64,000 bases of DNA, taken from NCBI RefSeq assembly GCF_031082405.1, contig NZ_JAVHJU010000025.1, positions 414,488-478,487 of the forward strand, in the 5' to 3' direction. The position numbers and the translations under genes are program-made. The notes under the pieces are model-generated. The model worked only from the letters and a program-made list of their open reading frames with translations, did no database searches and was not told where the DNA came from. The DNA comes from Amycolatopsis sp. A133 (GTDB lineage Bacteria > Actinomycetota > Actinomycetes > Mycobacteriales > Pseudonocardiaceae). Below, in pieces: positions 1 to 7,218 of the stretch; positions within the stretch are counted from its first letter, which is position 1, and each line of letters begins with the position of its first letter.

Positions 1-1
1 G

Positions 2-616
2 GCGGCGGTCGCCGCCGAGCGCGGGCGGATGGCCCGCGACCTGCACGACGTGATCGCCGGGCACCTCTCGGCCATCGCCATCCAGTCGGAGGCGGCGCTG
101 TCTCTGCCGGACCCGAAACTGGCGAAGGCGGTGCTGGAGTCGGTGCGGGAGAACAGTGTCAGCGCCCTGGAGGAGATGCGTGCGATGATCGGGCTGCTCA
201 AGGCCGACGGCGGGGACGCGGAGACGACCGCGCCCGCCCGGCTGGCGGACCTGGCCAAGCTGGCGGAGTCGGCCAGGGCCAGCGGGCTGGAGGTGCACGT
301 CGAGTCCACAGTGGACGGCGACGTGCCGCTGCCGGCGGCGGTCGACCTGACGGCGTACCGGATCGCGCAGGAGGCGCTGACCAACGCCGTCAAGCACGCC
401 CCGGGCGGCCGGGTCGACGTCGCCGTCCACTGCCTCGACGGCGTCCTCGCGGTGGAGGTCCGCAACGACGTCCGCGGCCCGCGCCCCGCCGGCGGCGGAA
501 CGGGCCTGCTGAACATGCGCGAACGCGCGGACGCGGTCGGCGGCGAGCTCACCGCCGGCCCGGCGGACGGTCATTGGGTGGTCCGCGCCGAGCTGCCGGT
601 CGGCGGTCCGCGGTGA
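2..616 (+). CDS. Two-component sensor histidine kinase, NarL-partner type (5' truncated by window edge)
   Basis: Cytoplasmic catalytic half of a HisKA_3/HPK7 sensor kinase that would autophosphorylate and pass phosphate to the response regulator encoded next. The reading frame is open to base 2, so the sensor and membrane part lie upstream of the window; an internal ATG at 29 is not the real start. Seen: the dimerisation motif RDLHDVIAGHLSA with the phospho-acceptor His in LHD, then a HATPase domain with an N box (AYRIAQEALTNAVKHA) and a G box ending in GTGLLNMRERADAVGG. The stop overlaps the GTG of the regulator (GTGA), so the two are translationally coupled. The stimulus cannot be told from this fragment. 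Confidence 0.9.
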   Translation, partial: AAVAAERGRMARDLHDVIAGHLSAIAIQSEAALSLPDPKLAKAVLESVRENSVSALEEMRAMIGLLKADGGDAETTAPARLADLAKLAESARASGLEVHVESTVDGDVPLPAAVDLTAYRIAQEALTNAVKHAPGGRVDVAVHCLDGVLAVEVRNDVRGPRPAGGGTGLLNMRERADAVGGELTAGPADGHWVVRAELPVGGPR

Positions 617-1344
617 CAACCGGGCCTTCGCCCCAGGCCGGGGGCTCCGCCACCCGGAACCCCCGAGAAGCCGATGGGACCGTCCGCGTCCTCGTCGCCG
701 ACGACCACAGCGCCATCCGGTTCGGCCTCACCACCATCCTCGGCCACGCCGAGGGCATCGAGGTCGTCGGCGAGGCCGCCGACGGCGCCGCCGCTATCCG
801 GCAGGCCCGGGCGCTGCGGCCGGACGTCACCCTGATGGACGTCCGGATGCCGGGCACCGACGGCATCGCCGCCACCCGGGAGCTGGTGTCCGCGGGGCTC
901 ACGCAGGTGCTCGTGCTGACCACGTTCGACCTCGACGAGTACGTGCACGGCGCGCTGCGGGCCGGGGCGGCCGGGTTCCTGCTCAAGTCGGTCGAAGCCC
1001 CGCGGCTGATCGAAGCCGTGAAGCTCGTCGCGGCCGGCGACGGCGTGCTCGCCCCGCAAGTCACGCGGCGGCTGCTCACCGCGTTCGCCGCGGCGGCCCG
1101 GCAGGAGACCCCCGCCCCGCGCGGCCTCGGCGACCTCACCGAGCGCGAACGCGAGGTGCTCGGCTGCCTCGGCGAGGGCCTGTCCAACGCCCAGATCGGC
1201 ACCCGGCTGCACATCGGCGAGACCACGGTGAAGACGCACGTCTCGCGCGTGCTGGCCAAGCTCGACCTGCGCTCCCGCGTGCAGGCCGCGATCCTCGCCC
1301 AGGAGAACGGCCTCACCGGGGCCGATCTGCGAAAAGGCTCGTGA
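613..1344 (+). CDS. NarL/FixJ-family response regulator
   Basis: DNA-binding output partner of the preceding kinase. The protein (243 aa) has a receiver domain starting at VRVLVADDHSAIRFGL, with the phospho-acceptor Asp in TLMDVRMPG and the conserved Lys in FLLKSVEAP, and a C-terminal LuxR-type helix-turn-helix (LTEREREVLGCLGEGLSNAQ onward, then TTVKTHVSRVLAKL). GTG at 613 is the only reasonable in-frame start before the receiver domain and gives a 4-bp overlap with the kinase. The first 20 or so residues are not receiver sequence; they are encoded by a copy of an intergenic repeat (see repeat at 621). The permease begins 18 bp downstream and is probably co-transcribed. Confidence 0.92.
   Translation: MTTGPSPQAGGSATRNPREADGTVRVLVADDHSAIRFGLTTILGHAEGIEVVGEAADGAAAIRQARALRPDVTLMDVRMPGTDGIAATRELVSAGLTQVLVLTTFDLDEYVHGALRAGAAGFLLKSVEAPRLIEAVKLVAAGDGVLAPQVTRRLLTAFAAAARQETPAPRGLGDLTEREREVLGCLGEGLSNAQIGTRLHIGETTVKTHVSRVLAKLDLRSRVQAAILAQENGLTGADLRKGS
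621..666 (+). repeat. Copy of a GC-rich intergenic repeat inside the regulator's 5' end
   Basis: About 45 bp beginning CGGGCCTTCGCCCC and ending ACCCGGAACCCCCGA. It aligns almost base for base with the non-coding element at 59506-59550. Here it encodes the non-conserved N-terminal linker of the response regulator. Confidence 0.75.
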
Positions 1345-1362
1345 GCTTCTAACTTTCTCCTC

Positions 1363-2820
1363 ATGGCTGAGCGGCGAACGCTGAACGTGGACGAGGTCCT
1401 CGAGCGCCAGGAGTCCGGTGACCTCAAACGCCGGCTGCGCGGGCGCGATCTGGTCGGGATGGGCGTCGGGATCATCATCGGCACCGGCATCTTCACCCTC
1501 GCCGGCGTCGAGGCGAAGACCCACGCGGGGCCGGCGGTGACGCTGTCGTTCGTGCTCGGCGCGGTCGTGGCCGGGCTCGCGGCGCTGTGCTACGCCGAGC
1601 TCGCGTCCAGCATCCCGACGGCCGGAAGCGCTTACACGTACGCCTTCGCCACCCTCGGCGAGGTGTTCGCCTGGATCATCGGCTGGGACCTGCTGCTGGA
1701 GTTCGCGCTCGGCGCCGCCGTGGTGTCGCGCGGCTGGTCGGGGTACCTGGCGACCCTGCTCGGCCTGTCGCCGGAGTGGTTCGGCGAGGACGCGACGGTC
1801 AACATCGGCGCGGTGCTGATCATCGCCGTGCTGACCGTGGTCGCCGTCCTGGGCATCAAGGAGTCGGCCTGGCTGACCAACCTGCTGGTGTGCGTGAAGG
1901 TCGCGGTCTGCGTGCTGGTGCTCGCGGTCGGCCTGTTCTTCGTCCGCAGCGCCAACCTGACGCCGTTCATCCCGCCCGCGAAGGCGGCCGAAGCCGGGTC
2001 GACGGTGCTGGAGCAGCCGGTGGTCCAGGCGGCACTGGGCCTGGAGCAGTCGGTCTACGGCATCGCCGGGATGATCACCGCGGCCGCCGTGGTCTTCTTC
2101 GCCTACACCGGCTTCGAAGCGCTCGCGAACCTCGGCGAGGAAACGCTGAACCCGCGCAAGGACCTGCGCGTCGGCATCCTCGGCGCGCTGGGCGTGTGCG
2201 CGCTGCTCTACATCGGCGTCTCGATCGTGCTGACCGGCATGATCCCGTTCACCGACATCGACACGGGCGCGCCGCTGGCCGACGCGTTCGACCGGGTCGG
2301 CCAGCACTGGGTGGGCGCGCTGATTTCGCTGGGCGCGGTGACCGGGCTGACGTCGGTGATGATGGTCGAGCTGGTCACGATCGGCCGGATCGGCTTCGCG
2401 ATGGGCCGCGACGGACTGCTGCCCAAGGCGCTCGGCACCGCCCACCCCCGCTGGGGCACCCCGCACCGGATGACCGTCGGCGGCGCGGTGCTGATCGCCG
2501 TGCTGGCCGCGTTCATCCCGATTTCCGAGCTGGCCGACATGGTGAGCATCGGCGCGCTGTCGGCGATGATCATCGTGGCCGTCGCGGTCCCGGTGCTGCG
2601 CCGCCGCCGTCCCGACCTGGACCGGCCGTTCCGGGTGCCGTTCTCGCCCGTGGTCCCGGTCGTGGCCGCGCTGGCGTGCCTGTACCTGATGGTGAACCTC
2701 AACGTGCTCACGTGGATCCGGTTCGCCGTGTGGCTGGTGATCGGCCTGGTCATCTACTTCGCCTACGGCCGGCGACACTCCCGCTTCGCGCCGCCGGTCA
2801 GTCCCAGTAAGACGGACTGA
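1363..2820 (+). CDS. APC-superfamily amino acid permease (cationic amino acid transporter type)
   Basis: Integral membrane permease of 485 aa with about 12 to 13 predicted hydrophobic segments, likely importing an amino acid or amine by proton symport. The N-terminal signature GMGVGIIIGTGIFTLAGVEA is typical of the YfnA/CAT branch, with ELASSIPTAGSAYTYAFATL in the next segments and FFAYTGFEALANLGEE in the middle. It begins 18 bp after the two-component regulator, so it may be that system's target. Its 3' end overlaps the 3' end of the convergent gene by 23 bp. Substrate is not identifiable from sequence alone. Confidence 0.88.
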   Translation: MAERRTLNVDEVLERQESGDLKRRLRGRDLVGMGVGIIIGTGIFTLAGVEAKTHAGPAVTLSFVLGAVVAGLAALCYAELASSIPTAGSAYTYAFATLGEVFAWIIGWDLLLEFALGAAVVSRGWSGYLATLLGLSPEWFGEDATVNIGAVLIIAVLTVVAVLGIKESAWLTNLLVCVKVAVCVLVLAVGLFFVRSANLTPFIPPAKAAEAGSTVLEQPVVQAALGLEQSVYGIAGMITAAAVVFFAYTGFEALANLGEETLNPRKDLRVGILGALGVCALLYIGVSIVLTGMIPFTDIDTGAPLADAFDRVGQHWVGALISLGAVTGLTSVMMVELVTIGRIGFAMGRDGLLPKALGTAHPRWGTPHRMTVGGAVLIAVLAAFIPISELADMVSIGALSAMIIVAVAVPVLRRRRPDLDRPFRVPFSPVVPVVAALACLYLMVNLNVLTWIRFAVWLVIGLVIYFAYGRRHSRFAPPVSPSKTD

Positions 2821-3580
2821 GGCCGGCGGTGCGGGCCGCCGCCCGCACCACACCGGCCTGATCGGCGTCGACGACCACCAGCACGCCGAGCCCGGCCAGC
2901 GCCGCCGTCACCCATTCGACGGGCTGGTCGTGGCGGCCGTTGTCGCCCAGCGAAGGATAAGTGTCCACAACGGACAGCAGCGTGCCTTCGGCGCCGATGC
3001 GGATGCCCGCCAGGAGCACGAAGTGGCCGCCGGGCGGGCGCCAGCGGGACGTCCACAGTGGCGGGACGCCGGTGTCGAGGTAGTCGAGCAGCGCGCGTTC
3101 CGGGGTGTCGTGGGCGCCGAGCTCGGCGCCGTCGATGCGGGCGAGCACCGCGACGCGCGGGACGTCCCACAGCCCGGCGAGCAGGTCGAACAGCGCCCCG
3201 GTGGTCCACTCCCCGGTCACCGGCACCGCCGCGAGGGCGCCGCGCGAGAGCGACCCGACGGCCCCGGCCAGCTCCGAAACCCGGGTGCCGGCGGCGGCCG
3301 GATCGTCGACGACGGGCAGCGCCAGCCGGAAATCGCGGCGGCCGGCCTCGCCCGGCGGGCGCACGGCCGGGCCGCGGACGGTGCCCGCGGCCGCCGCAAC
3401 GGCGTCCTGGTCGGGCACGTCGAGCCCGGCGGCCCGCAGCGCGGCGAGCCCGCAGAACGCCGCGGCCAGGCCGTCCTTCTGGGGCAGTTCCGCCTGGGCC
3501 TCCGCGGCCAGCCGGGCCCCGCCCGGCAGCCACCGCACCCCGGACAGGTCGAGCTGCCCGCCGTCGATCCCCGAAGTCAT
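2798..3580 (-). CDS. Uncharacterised protein with a papain-like Cys-His-Asp pattern
   Basis: A 260-residue soluble protein with no signal peptide; ATG at 3580 is chosen because the longer frame runs into the upstream gene. I believe it belongs to a domain of unknown function (possibly DUF6885, from memory, unverified). Residues Q34, C43 (in AAFCGLAAL), H186 (PPGGHFVLLAG) and D206 (VVDTYPSLG) have the spacing and local context of papain-fold or C39-like cysteine peptidases: oxyanion Gln, nucleophile Cys-Gly, His at the start of a beta strand, then Asp on the next strand. It lies 8 bp after the glutamine-synthetase-like gene and is surely in its operon. One possibility is an amide hydrolase acting on gamma-glutamyl conjugates, but that is inference. 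Confidence 0.7.
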   Translation of the reverse strand: MTSGIDGGQLDLSGVRWLPGGARLAAEAQAELPQKDGLAAAFCGLAALRAAGLDVPDQDAVAAAAGTVRGPAVRPPGEAGRRDFRLALPVVDDPAAAGTRVSELAGAVGSLSRGALAAVPVTGEWTTGALFDLLAGLWDVPRVAVLARIDGAELGAHDTPERALLDYLDTGVPPLWTSRWRPPGGHFVLLAGIRIGAEGTLLSVVDTYPSLGDNGRHDQPVEWVTAALAGLGVLVVVDADQAGVVRAAARTAGLSPSYWD

Positions 3581-3588
3581 CGGTCCCC

Positions 3589-4941
3589 TCAGTAGCGCCA
3601 AAGGTGGGCGGCGATGATCTCGTCGGCCGTGCGTTCGGCCGCCCACGCCGCATCGGAGGCCCGGACGGCGCGGAAGGCGCCCAGCAGCTCGTCGCCGAGC
3701 ACCCCGGCGATCCGCGGCGACGCCACGAGCGCGGCGTCCTGTTCGGCGGGGTTCGCCGGCAGCGGGCGCACCCCGCGGGCTTCCCGGTCCTCGTCCGGCC
3801 AGCCGCCGGGGTCTTCGCCGATCGGCTCGGGCAGCGCGGGCGCGTCCTCGATGCCGGCCATCCCGGCGGCGAGCACCACGGCCAGCGCGAGGTACGGGTT
3901 GGCGGAGGCGTCGGAGGTCTTGAGCTCGACGTTCGCGTGGCCGTCGCCCAGCAGCGCCGAGCCGGGGACGTACCGCAGCGGCGCCTCCCGGTTCTCGACG
4001 CCCCAGAAGGTGTACGCGCCGGCGAAGTAGCCGGGCCGCAGCCGCAGCGTCGAGGGGACGCTCGGCGCGGTGATCGCGGTCAGGGCCGGCAGGTCGCGCA
4101 GCAGCCCGGCGAGGTAGCCCGCACCGTCCCCGTCCGGCCGCCCGTCCCCGTCGAGCAGGTGCCGCCCCTCGCGCCGGACGGAGGTGTGCAGGTGCCAGCC
4201 GTTCCCGGCGGCACCGAGGCCGATGACGGGCGCAAAGCTGACGGCGAGGCCGTGCACCCGCGCGGCGGCGTGGATGGTCTGCCGCGCGAGCAGCTGGTCA
4301 TCGGCGGCGGAGACCGGATCGGTGGGGGCCAGCGAGAGTTCGAGCTGCGCGACGCCGTACTCGGCGTGCAGCTGCCCGATCCGCAGGCCGTTGGCCTCGA
4401 AGTCGTGCAGGAGGGCCCCGACGAAGCCGTCGAGCCCGACGAGGGCGTGCGGGCTGTAGGCGGGCCCGGGGTGCCCGGGGACGGTGAGGACGTCGAGGCT
4501 GCCCGCGGGAGCGACGGCGAACTCCAGTTCGTACCCGGCCCGGAATTCGAGCCCCCGCTTCGCCCCTTCGGCCACCTGCGCTTCGAGGACGGCGCGCTGG
4601 CAGTAGGGCCAGGGAGCACCGTCCCGGGTGAGCTGCCGCACGGGAGCCCAGGCGAGCGCGGGCTGCCCGGCCAGCCGCCGCAGCCGTTCGACGACGGGCA
4701 CGAGCCGCACGTCCCCGGAGGGGGTTCCGAGGCCCGCGTGCCGATAGGTGATGGAATCGTGGCTGTCGAAGACGGCGAAGAGCGAAGTGGCCCCGACACC
4801 CCGGGTGGCGGCATCGGCCAGCCCGGCAACGGGCACGATCCGCGAGCGCGGAATGCCGTTGTTGTCCGCCCAGGCAAGGTGAACCCCACCCACTCCGGCG
4901 GCGGCGAAGTCCTTCGCCGCGGCCGACGCCGCTTTGGTCAT
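3589..4941 (-). CDS. Glutamine synthetase family protein (probable gamma-glutamyl-amine ligase)
   Basis: ATP-dependent ligase of 450 aa with the GS fold. Visible motifs: AGYELEFAV (metal ligands), GNGWHLHTS in place of the classical GSGMHVHQS, NREAPLRYVPGS (substrate and ATP site) and a C-terminal NVELKTSDASANPYLA. The adenylylation-loop NLY motif of true GlnA is not seen. Such divergent homologues (the GlnA3, GlnA4 and PuuA group) join glutamate to polyamines, ethanolamine or other amines rather than ammonia; that function is inferred. ATG at 4941 is preferred over an in-frame GTG at 4947. Followed by the papain-like gene after 8 bp. Confidence 0.85.
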   Translation of the reverse strand: MTKAASAAAKDFAAAGVGGVHLAWADNNGIPRSRIVPVAGLADAATRGVGATSLFAVFDSHDSITYRHAGLGTPSGDVRLVPVVERLRRLAGQPALAWAPVRQLTRDGAPWPYCQRAVLEAQVAEGAKRGLEFRAGYELEFAVAPAGSLDVLTVPGHPGPAYSPHALVGLDGFVGALLHDFEANGLRIGQLHAEYGVAQLELSLAPTDPVSAADDQLLARQTIHAAARVHGLAVSFAPVIGLGAAGNGWHLHTSVRREGRHLLDGDGRPDGDGAGYLAGLLRDLPALTAITAPSVPSTLRLRPGYFAGAYTFWGVENREAPLRYVPGSALLGDGHANVELKTSDASANPYLALAVVLAAGMAGIEDAPALPEPIGEDPGGWPDEDREARGVRPLPANPAEQDAALVASPRIAGVLGDELLGAFRAVRASDAAWAAERTADEIIAAHLWRY

Positions 4942-5034
4942 GGCCACCCGCTTCCGTGCCGACCGGGGTAAGTATCCCGGGCGCGGGCTCCGGGGGCCAT
5001 CACGAACCGGTGGGGATCCGCCTGACCGCCCCAG

Positions 5035-5240
5035 CCGGCCCGGCGCCGGCTCCCCAGGCTGGTCCCGGCCGGCCGGTCCGCCCCGGCTCCCCAGGCTGGC
5101 CCCGCCGGCCGGTCCGCCCCGGCTGGCCCGCCCCGGCTGGACCCACCGGCCGCCCCGGCTGGACCCACCGGCCGCGCTGGCCGGCCCCGGCCGGCCGCGC
5201 CGGCCGCCGGCCGGTCCCCCGGCTGGCCCGCCTCATCCGG
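5035..5240. repeat. Degenerate GGCTGG/GGCCGG-rich tandem repeat
   Basis: The upstream part of the 826-bp gap between the ligase gene and the EamA gene. Short units such as CCGCCCCGGCTGGACCCACC recur imperfectly. Several frames stay open through it only because of its base composition; no gene is supported. Confidence 0.6.
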
Positions 5241-5336
5241 CCCCACCGCAGAGCCCACCCTCCCTGGGGGTCCGTCCCGCTCCAGCGTATCGAGGGGGGC
5301 CGACGGAAACTCCCGAAAAGCGCTCGCCGCGGATGA

Positions 5337-5368
5337 GTTGTCCACATCACGAACGATCTGTGGACAAC
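5337..5368. promoter_or_regulatory. Pair of inverted perfect DnaA boxes
   Basis: TTGTCCACA at 5338-5346 on the plus strand and its reverse complement TGTGGACAA at 5359-5367 form 10-bp inverted arms separated by 12 bp. TTGTCCACA is the consensus DnaA box of high-GC actinobacteria. There is no dnaA, dnaN or AT-rich unwinding region nearby, so this is more likely an off-origin DnaA-binding locus than oriC. Confidence 0.55.
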
Positions 5369-5384
5369 CCACCTCAAGCGCCCC

Positions 5385-5538
5385 AATGTGGCGTTCGGTG
5401 CGCTCAACGCACCCAAAGTGGCGTTCGGTGCGTTGAGCGCACCGAATGTGGCGTTCGGTGCGTTGTGAGCGCACCCAAAGTGGCCTTCGGTGCGTTCAAC
5501 GCAACCAAAGGCCACCTTGGGGCGCATCCGACGCGCCC
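5385..5538. repeat. Four 30-32 bp tandem units plus a diverged fifth
   Basis: Units start at 5385, 5415, 5445 and 5477, each beginning AATGTGGCGTTCGG or AAAGTGGCGTTCGG and ending in a short inverted repeat around GGTGCGTTGAGCGCACC. A diverged unit follows from 5507. Between 5540 and 5730 the sequence continues as degenerate GGGTCCGGCACCCAA-like repeats. No coding potential is supported. Confidence 0.8.
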
Positions 5539-5767
5539 AAGGGCAGGGTCCGGCCCCCGGCGGGGGTCCGGCACCCAAAAGCAGGACCCGCACCCAAGCG
5601 GGACCCACCCAAGACAGGGTCCGGCACCAAGGCGGGGTCCATGGCCCAAAGCGGGACCCGGCCCCCAAGGCAGGGTCCGGCACCCACGGCAGCGTCCGGC
5701 GCCCACCCCAGACCCGCAGCAACCCTCAGCACCGCCCCCACCCAGCACCGGCGACACCCACCGACCC

Positions 5768-6637
5768 TCAGCCCGGCAGCTCCCCCACCCCACCCCCGGC
5801 CTCATCCCGTCCCCGCAAGGCCACCCCACCGACCACCGCCAAGGTCCCCACCGCCTCGACCACACTCGGCACCTGCCCCAGCAGCACGAACCCCATCACC
5901 CCGGCCGTCACCGGCAGCAGCGCCAGCAGCGTGGCGAACCGCGCCTGCCCGACCCGCCGCAAAACGACCTGGTCCAGCCCGTACGGCACCACCGTCGACA
6001 GCACCCCCACCCCGATCCCCAGCAGCAGCAGCCGTGGCGAAGACCACACCGCACCCGTCCCGGCCGCCAACGGGGACAACACCACCGTCCCCGCCAGGAA
6101 GCCGATCGCCAGGCTGTCAAGGCCGTCCCCACCCACCGCGACCCGCTTCCCCAGCAGGATGTACCCCGCCCAGGCCGCCGCGGCCCCCAGGGCGAACACC
6201 ACGCCCCAGAAGCTCCCGCCGAGCCGGACGTCGGCGATCGCCACCACGCCGGCCGCCACCAGGACCAACGCCAGCACGTCGCGGACCGTCCGCGACCCCA
6301 GGGCCGCCACCACCACCGGGCCCGCGAACTCCATCGCCACCGCCGTGCCCAGGGGCAGCCGGGCGATCGCCTCGTAGAACAGCACGTTCATGCCCGCCGT
6401 CACCACGCCGAACACGATCGCCAGCAGCAGGCGCCTGCCCCGCCACGCCGCGCGGCCCGGGCGGCGCCAGGCCAGCAGGACCACCGCCGCGCCGAGGCAG
6501 CGGAGCCAGGCCACCCCCGCGGGGGATGCGTGGCCGAAGAGGCCGACCGCCACCGCCGCTCCGGCGTACATCGAAATTCCGCTGAGAACGAACAAGAGCG
6601 GCGCGGGCACCGTGGAAAGCCGTCGCGAGGAAGTCAC
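5768..6637 (-). CDS. EamA/DMT-family transporter, RhtA-like
   Basis: Membrane exporter of about 289 aa with ten predicted hydrophobic helices in two EamA repeats, characteristic of the drug/metabolite transporter superfamily and closest in style to the RhtA threonine/homoserine exporter. Conserved-looking stretches include FYEAIARLPLGTAVAMEF at the end of repeat one and WAGYILLGKRV at the start of repeat two. The start is uncertain: GTG at 6637 has a GAGGTGG sequence at suitable spacing, while GTG codons at 6646 and 6667 are also in frame. Transcribed away from the small zinc-ribbon gene. Substrate unknown. Confidence 0.85.
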   Translation of the reverse strand: MTSSRRLSTVPAPLLFVLSGISMYAGAAVAVGLFGHASPAGVAWLRCLGAAVVLLAWRRPGRAAWRGRRLLLAIVFGVVTAGMNVLFYEAIARLPLGTAVAMEFAGPVVVAALGSRTVRDVLALVLVAAGVVAIADVRLGGSFWGVVFALGAAAAWAGYILLGKRVAVGGDGLDSLAIGFLAGTVVLSPLAAGTGAVWSSPRLLLLGIGVGVLSTVVPYGLDQVVLRRVGQARFATLLALLPVTAGVMGFVLLGQVPSVVEAVGTLAVVGGVALRGRDEAGGGVGELPG

Positions 6638-6912
6638 CGAACTCACCACCTCATGGTGCCTGACCACGGAAAACGTAACTCTCCGGGTAATCGTCTCCTG
6701 GAATGCGGGATGGCGTTACGGCATCCGGGGTAAATCGGCGTGACTCAGGTCCCACCGGCGCGGGAACACTTGCGAGCCGCGAAACGTCTGGAAGAGTGGA
6801 AGCACGAACACCGCGGAGCCGAGGCGATCGCCGCCACCGGCATCAGTGCCGAAGTGGGCGTAGCTGGATCGATGGCACCGGGCAACCGGTGCCGGGACGG
6901 AGGGAGACCCCC

Positions 6913-7089
6913 ATGACAACGCCGACGCTCACCCGCCCCGAACTGACCGCCGCCGACCGCTGTGACCGGTGCGGAGCTGCAGCTCAGGTACGAGCCATCC
7001 TCAAGGGTGGCGAACTGCTCTTCTGCGGGCACCACGCCCGCGAGCACGAGGCCAAGCTCAAGGAACTGTCCGCCGACATCCAGCGGTAA
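6913..7089 (+). CDS. Small zinc-ribbon-like protein, DUF7455 type
   Basis: A 58-residue protein with the pattern RCDRCGAAAQV, then LLFCGHHAREHE, so two Cys pairs or Cys/His clusters that should bind one zinc. This is the conserved actinobacterial small protein annotated as DUF7455; its role is not known. ATG at 6913 is preceded by AGGGAG at good spacing. A strong hairpin follows the stop within 12 bp, so the gene is monocistronic. Longer frames starting upstream lack homology to the family and are not used. Confidence 0.85.
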   Translation: MTTPTLTRPELTAADRCDRCGAAAQVRAILKGGELLFCGHHAREHEAKLKELSADIQR

Positions 7090-7100
7090 CCACAGACGAC

Positions 7101-7138
7101 GAAAGGCGGCCGGTGCGCACAGGCACCGGCCGCCTTTC
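7101..7138 (+). terminator. Hairpin terminator after the zinc-ribbon gene
   Basis: Perfect 16-bp stem (GAAAGGCGGCCGGTGC pairing with 7123-7138) with a 6-nt loop, followed by a short T-containing tail. Confidence 0.85.
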
Positions 7139-7218
7139 TGCATCTTGCAGATTGCGTGCCGTAAATCACGTTACGGCCGCGAAAAGCCGTGATTCCGGAT
7201 ACAAAACCGGACAAGAAA

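Noticed and set aside
571..2853. Long minus-strand open frame (760 codons) opposite the regulator and permease
   Set aside because: It is antisense to two clearly conserved genes; its translation is dominated by Arg, Asp, Gln and His, the usual product of reading a GC-rich gene backwards.
5337..5368. Chromosomal origin of replication
   Set aside because: Only two DnaA boxes, no AT-rich unwinding element, and no dnaA, dnaN, gyrB or rnpA nearby.
4934..6733. 599-codon plus-strand frame through the repeat region and EamA gene
   Set aside because: Pro/Gln/Arg/His-rich artefact running through tandem repeats and antisense to a conserved transporter.
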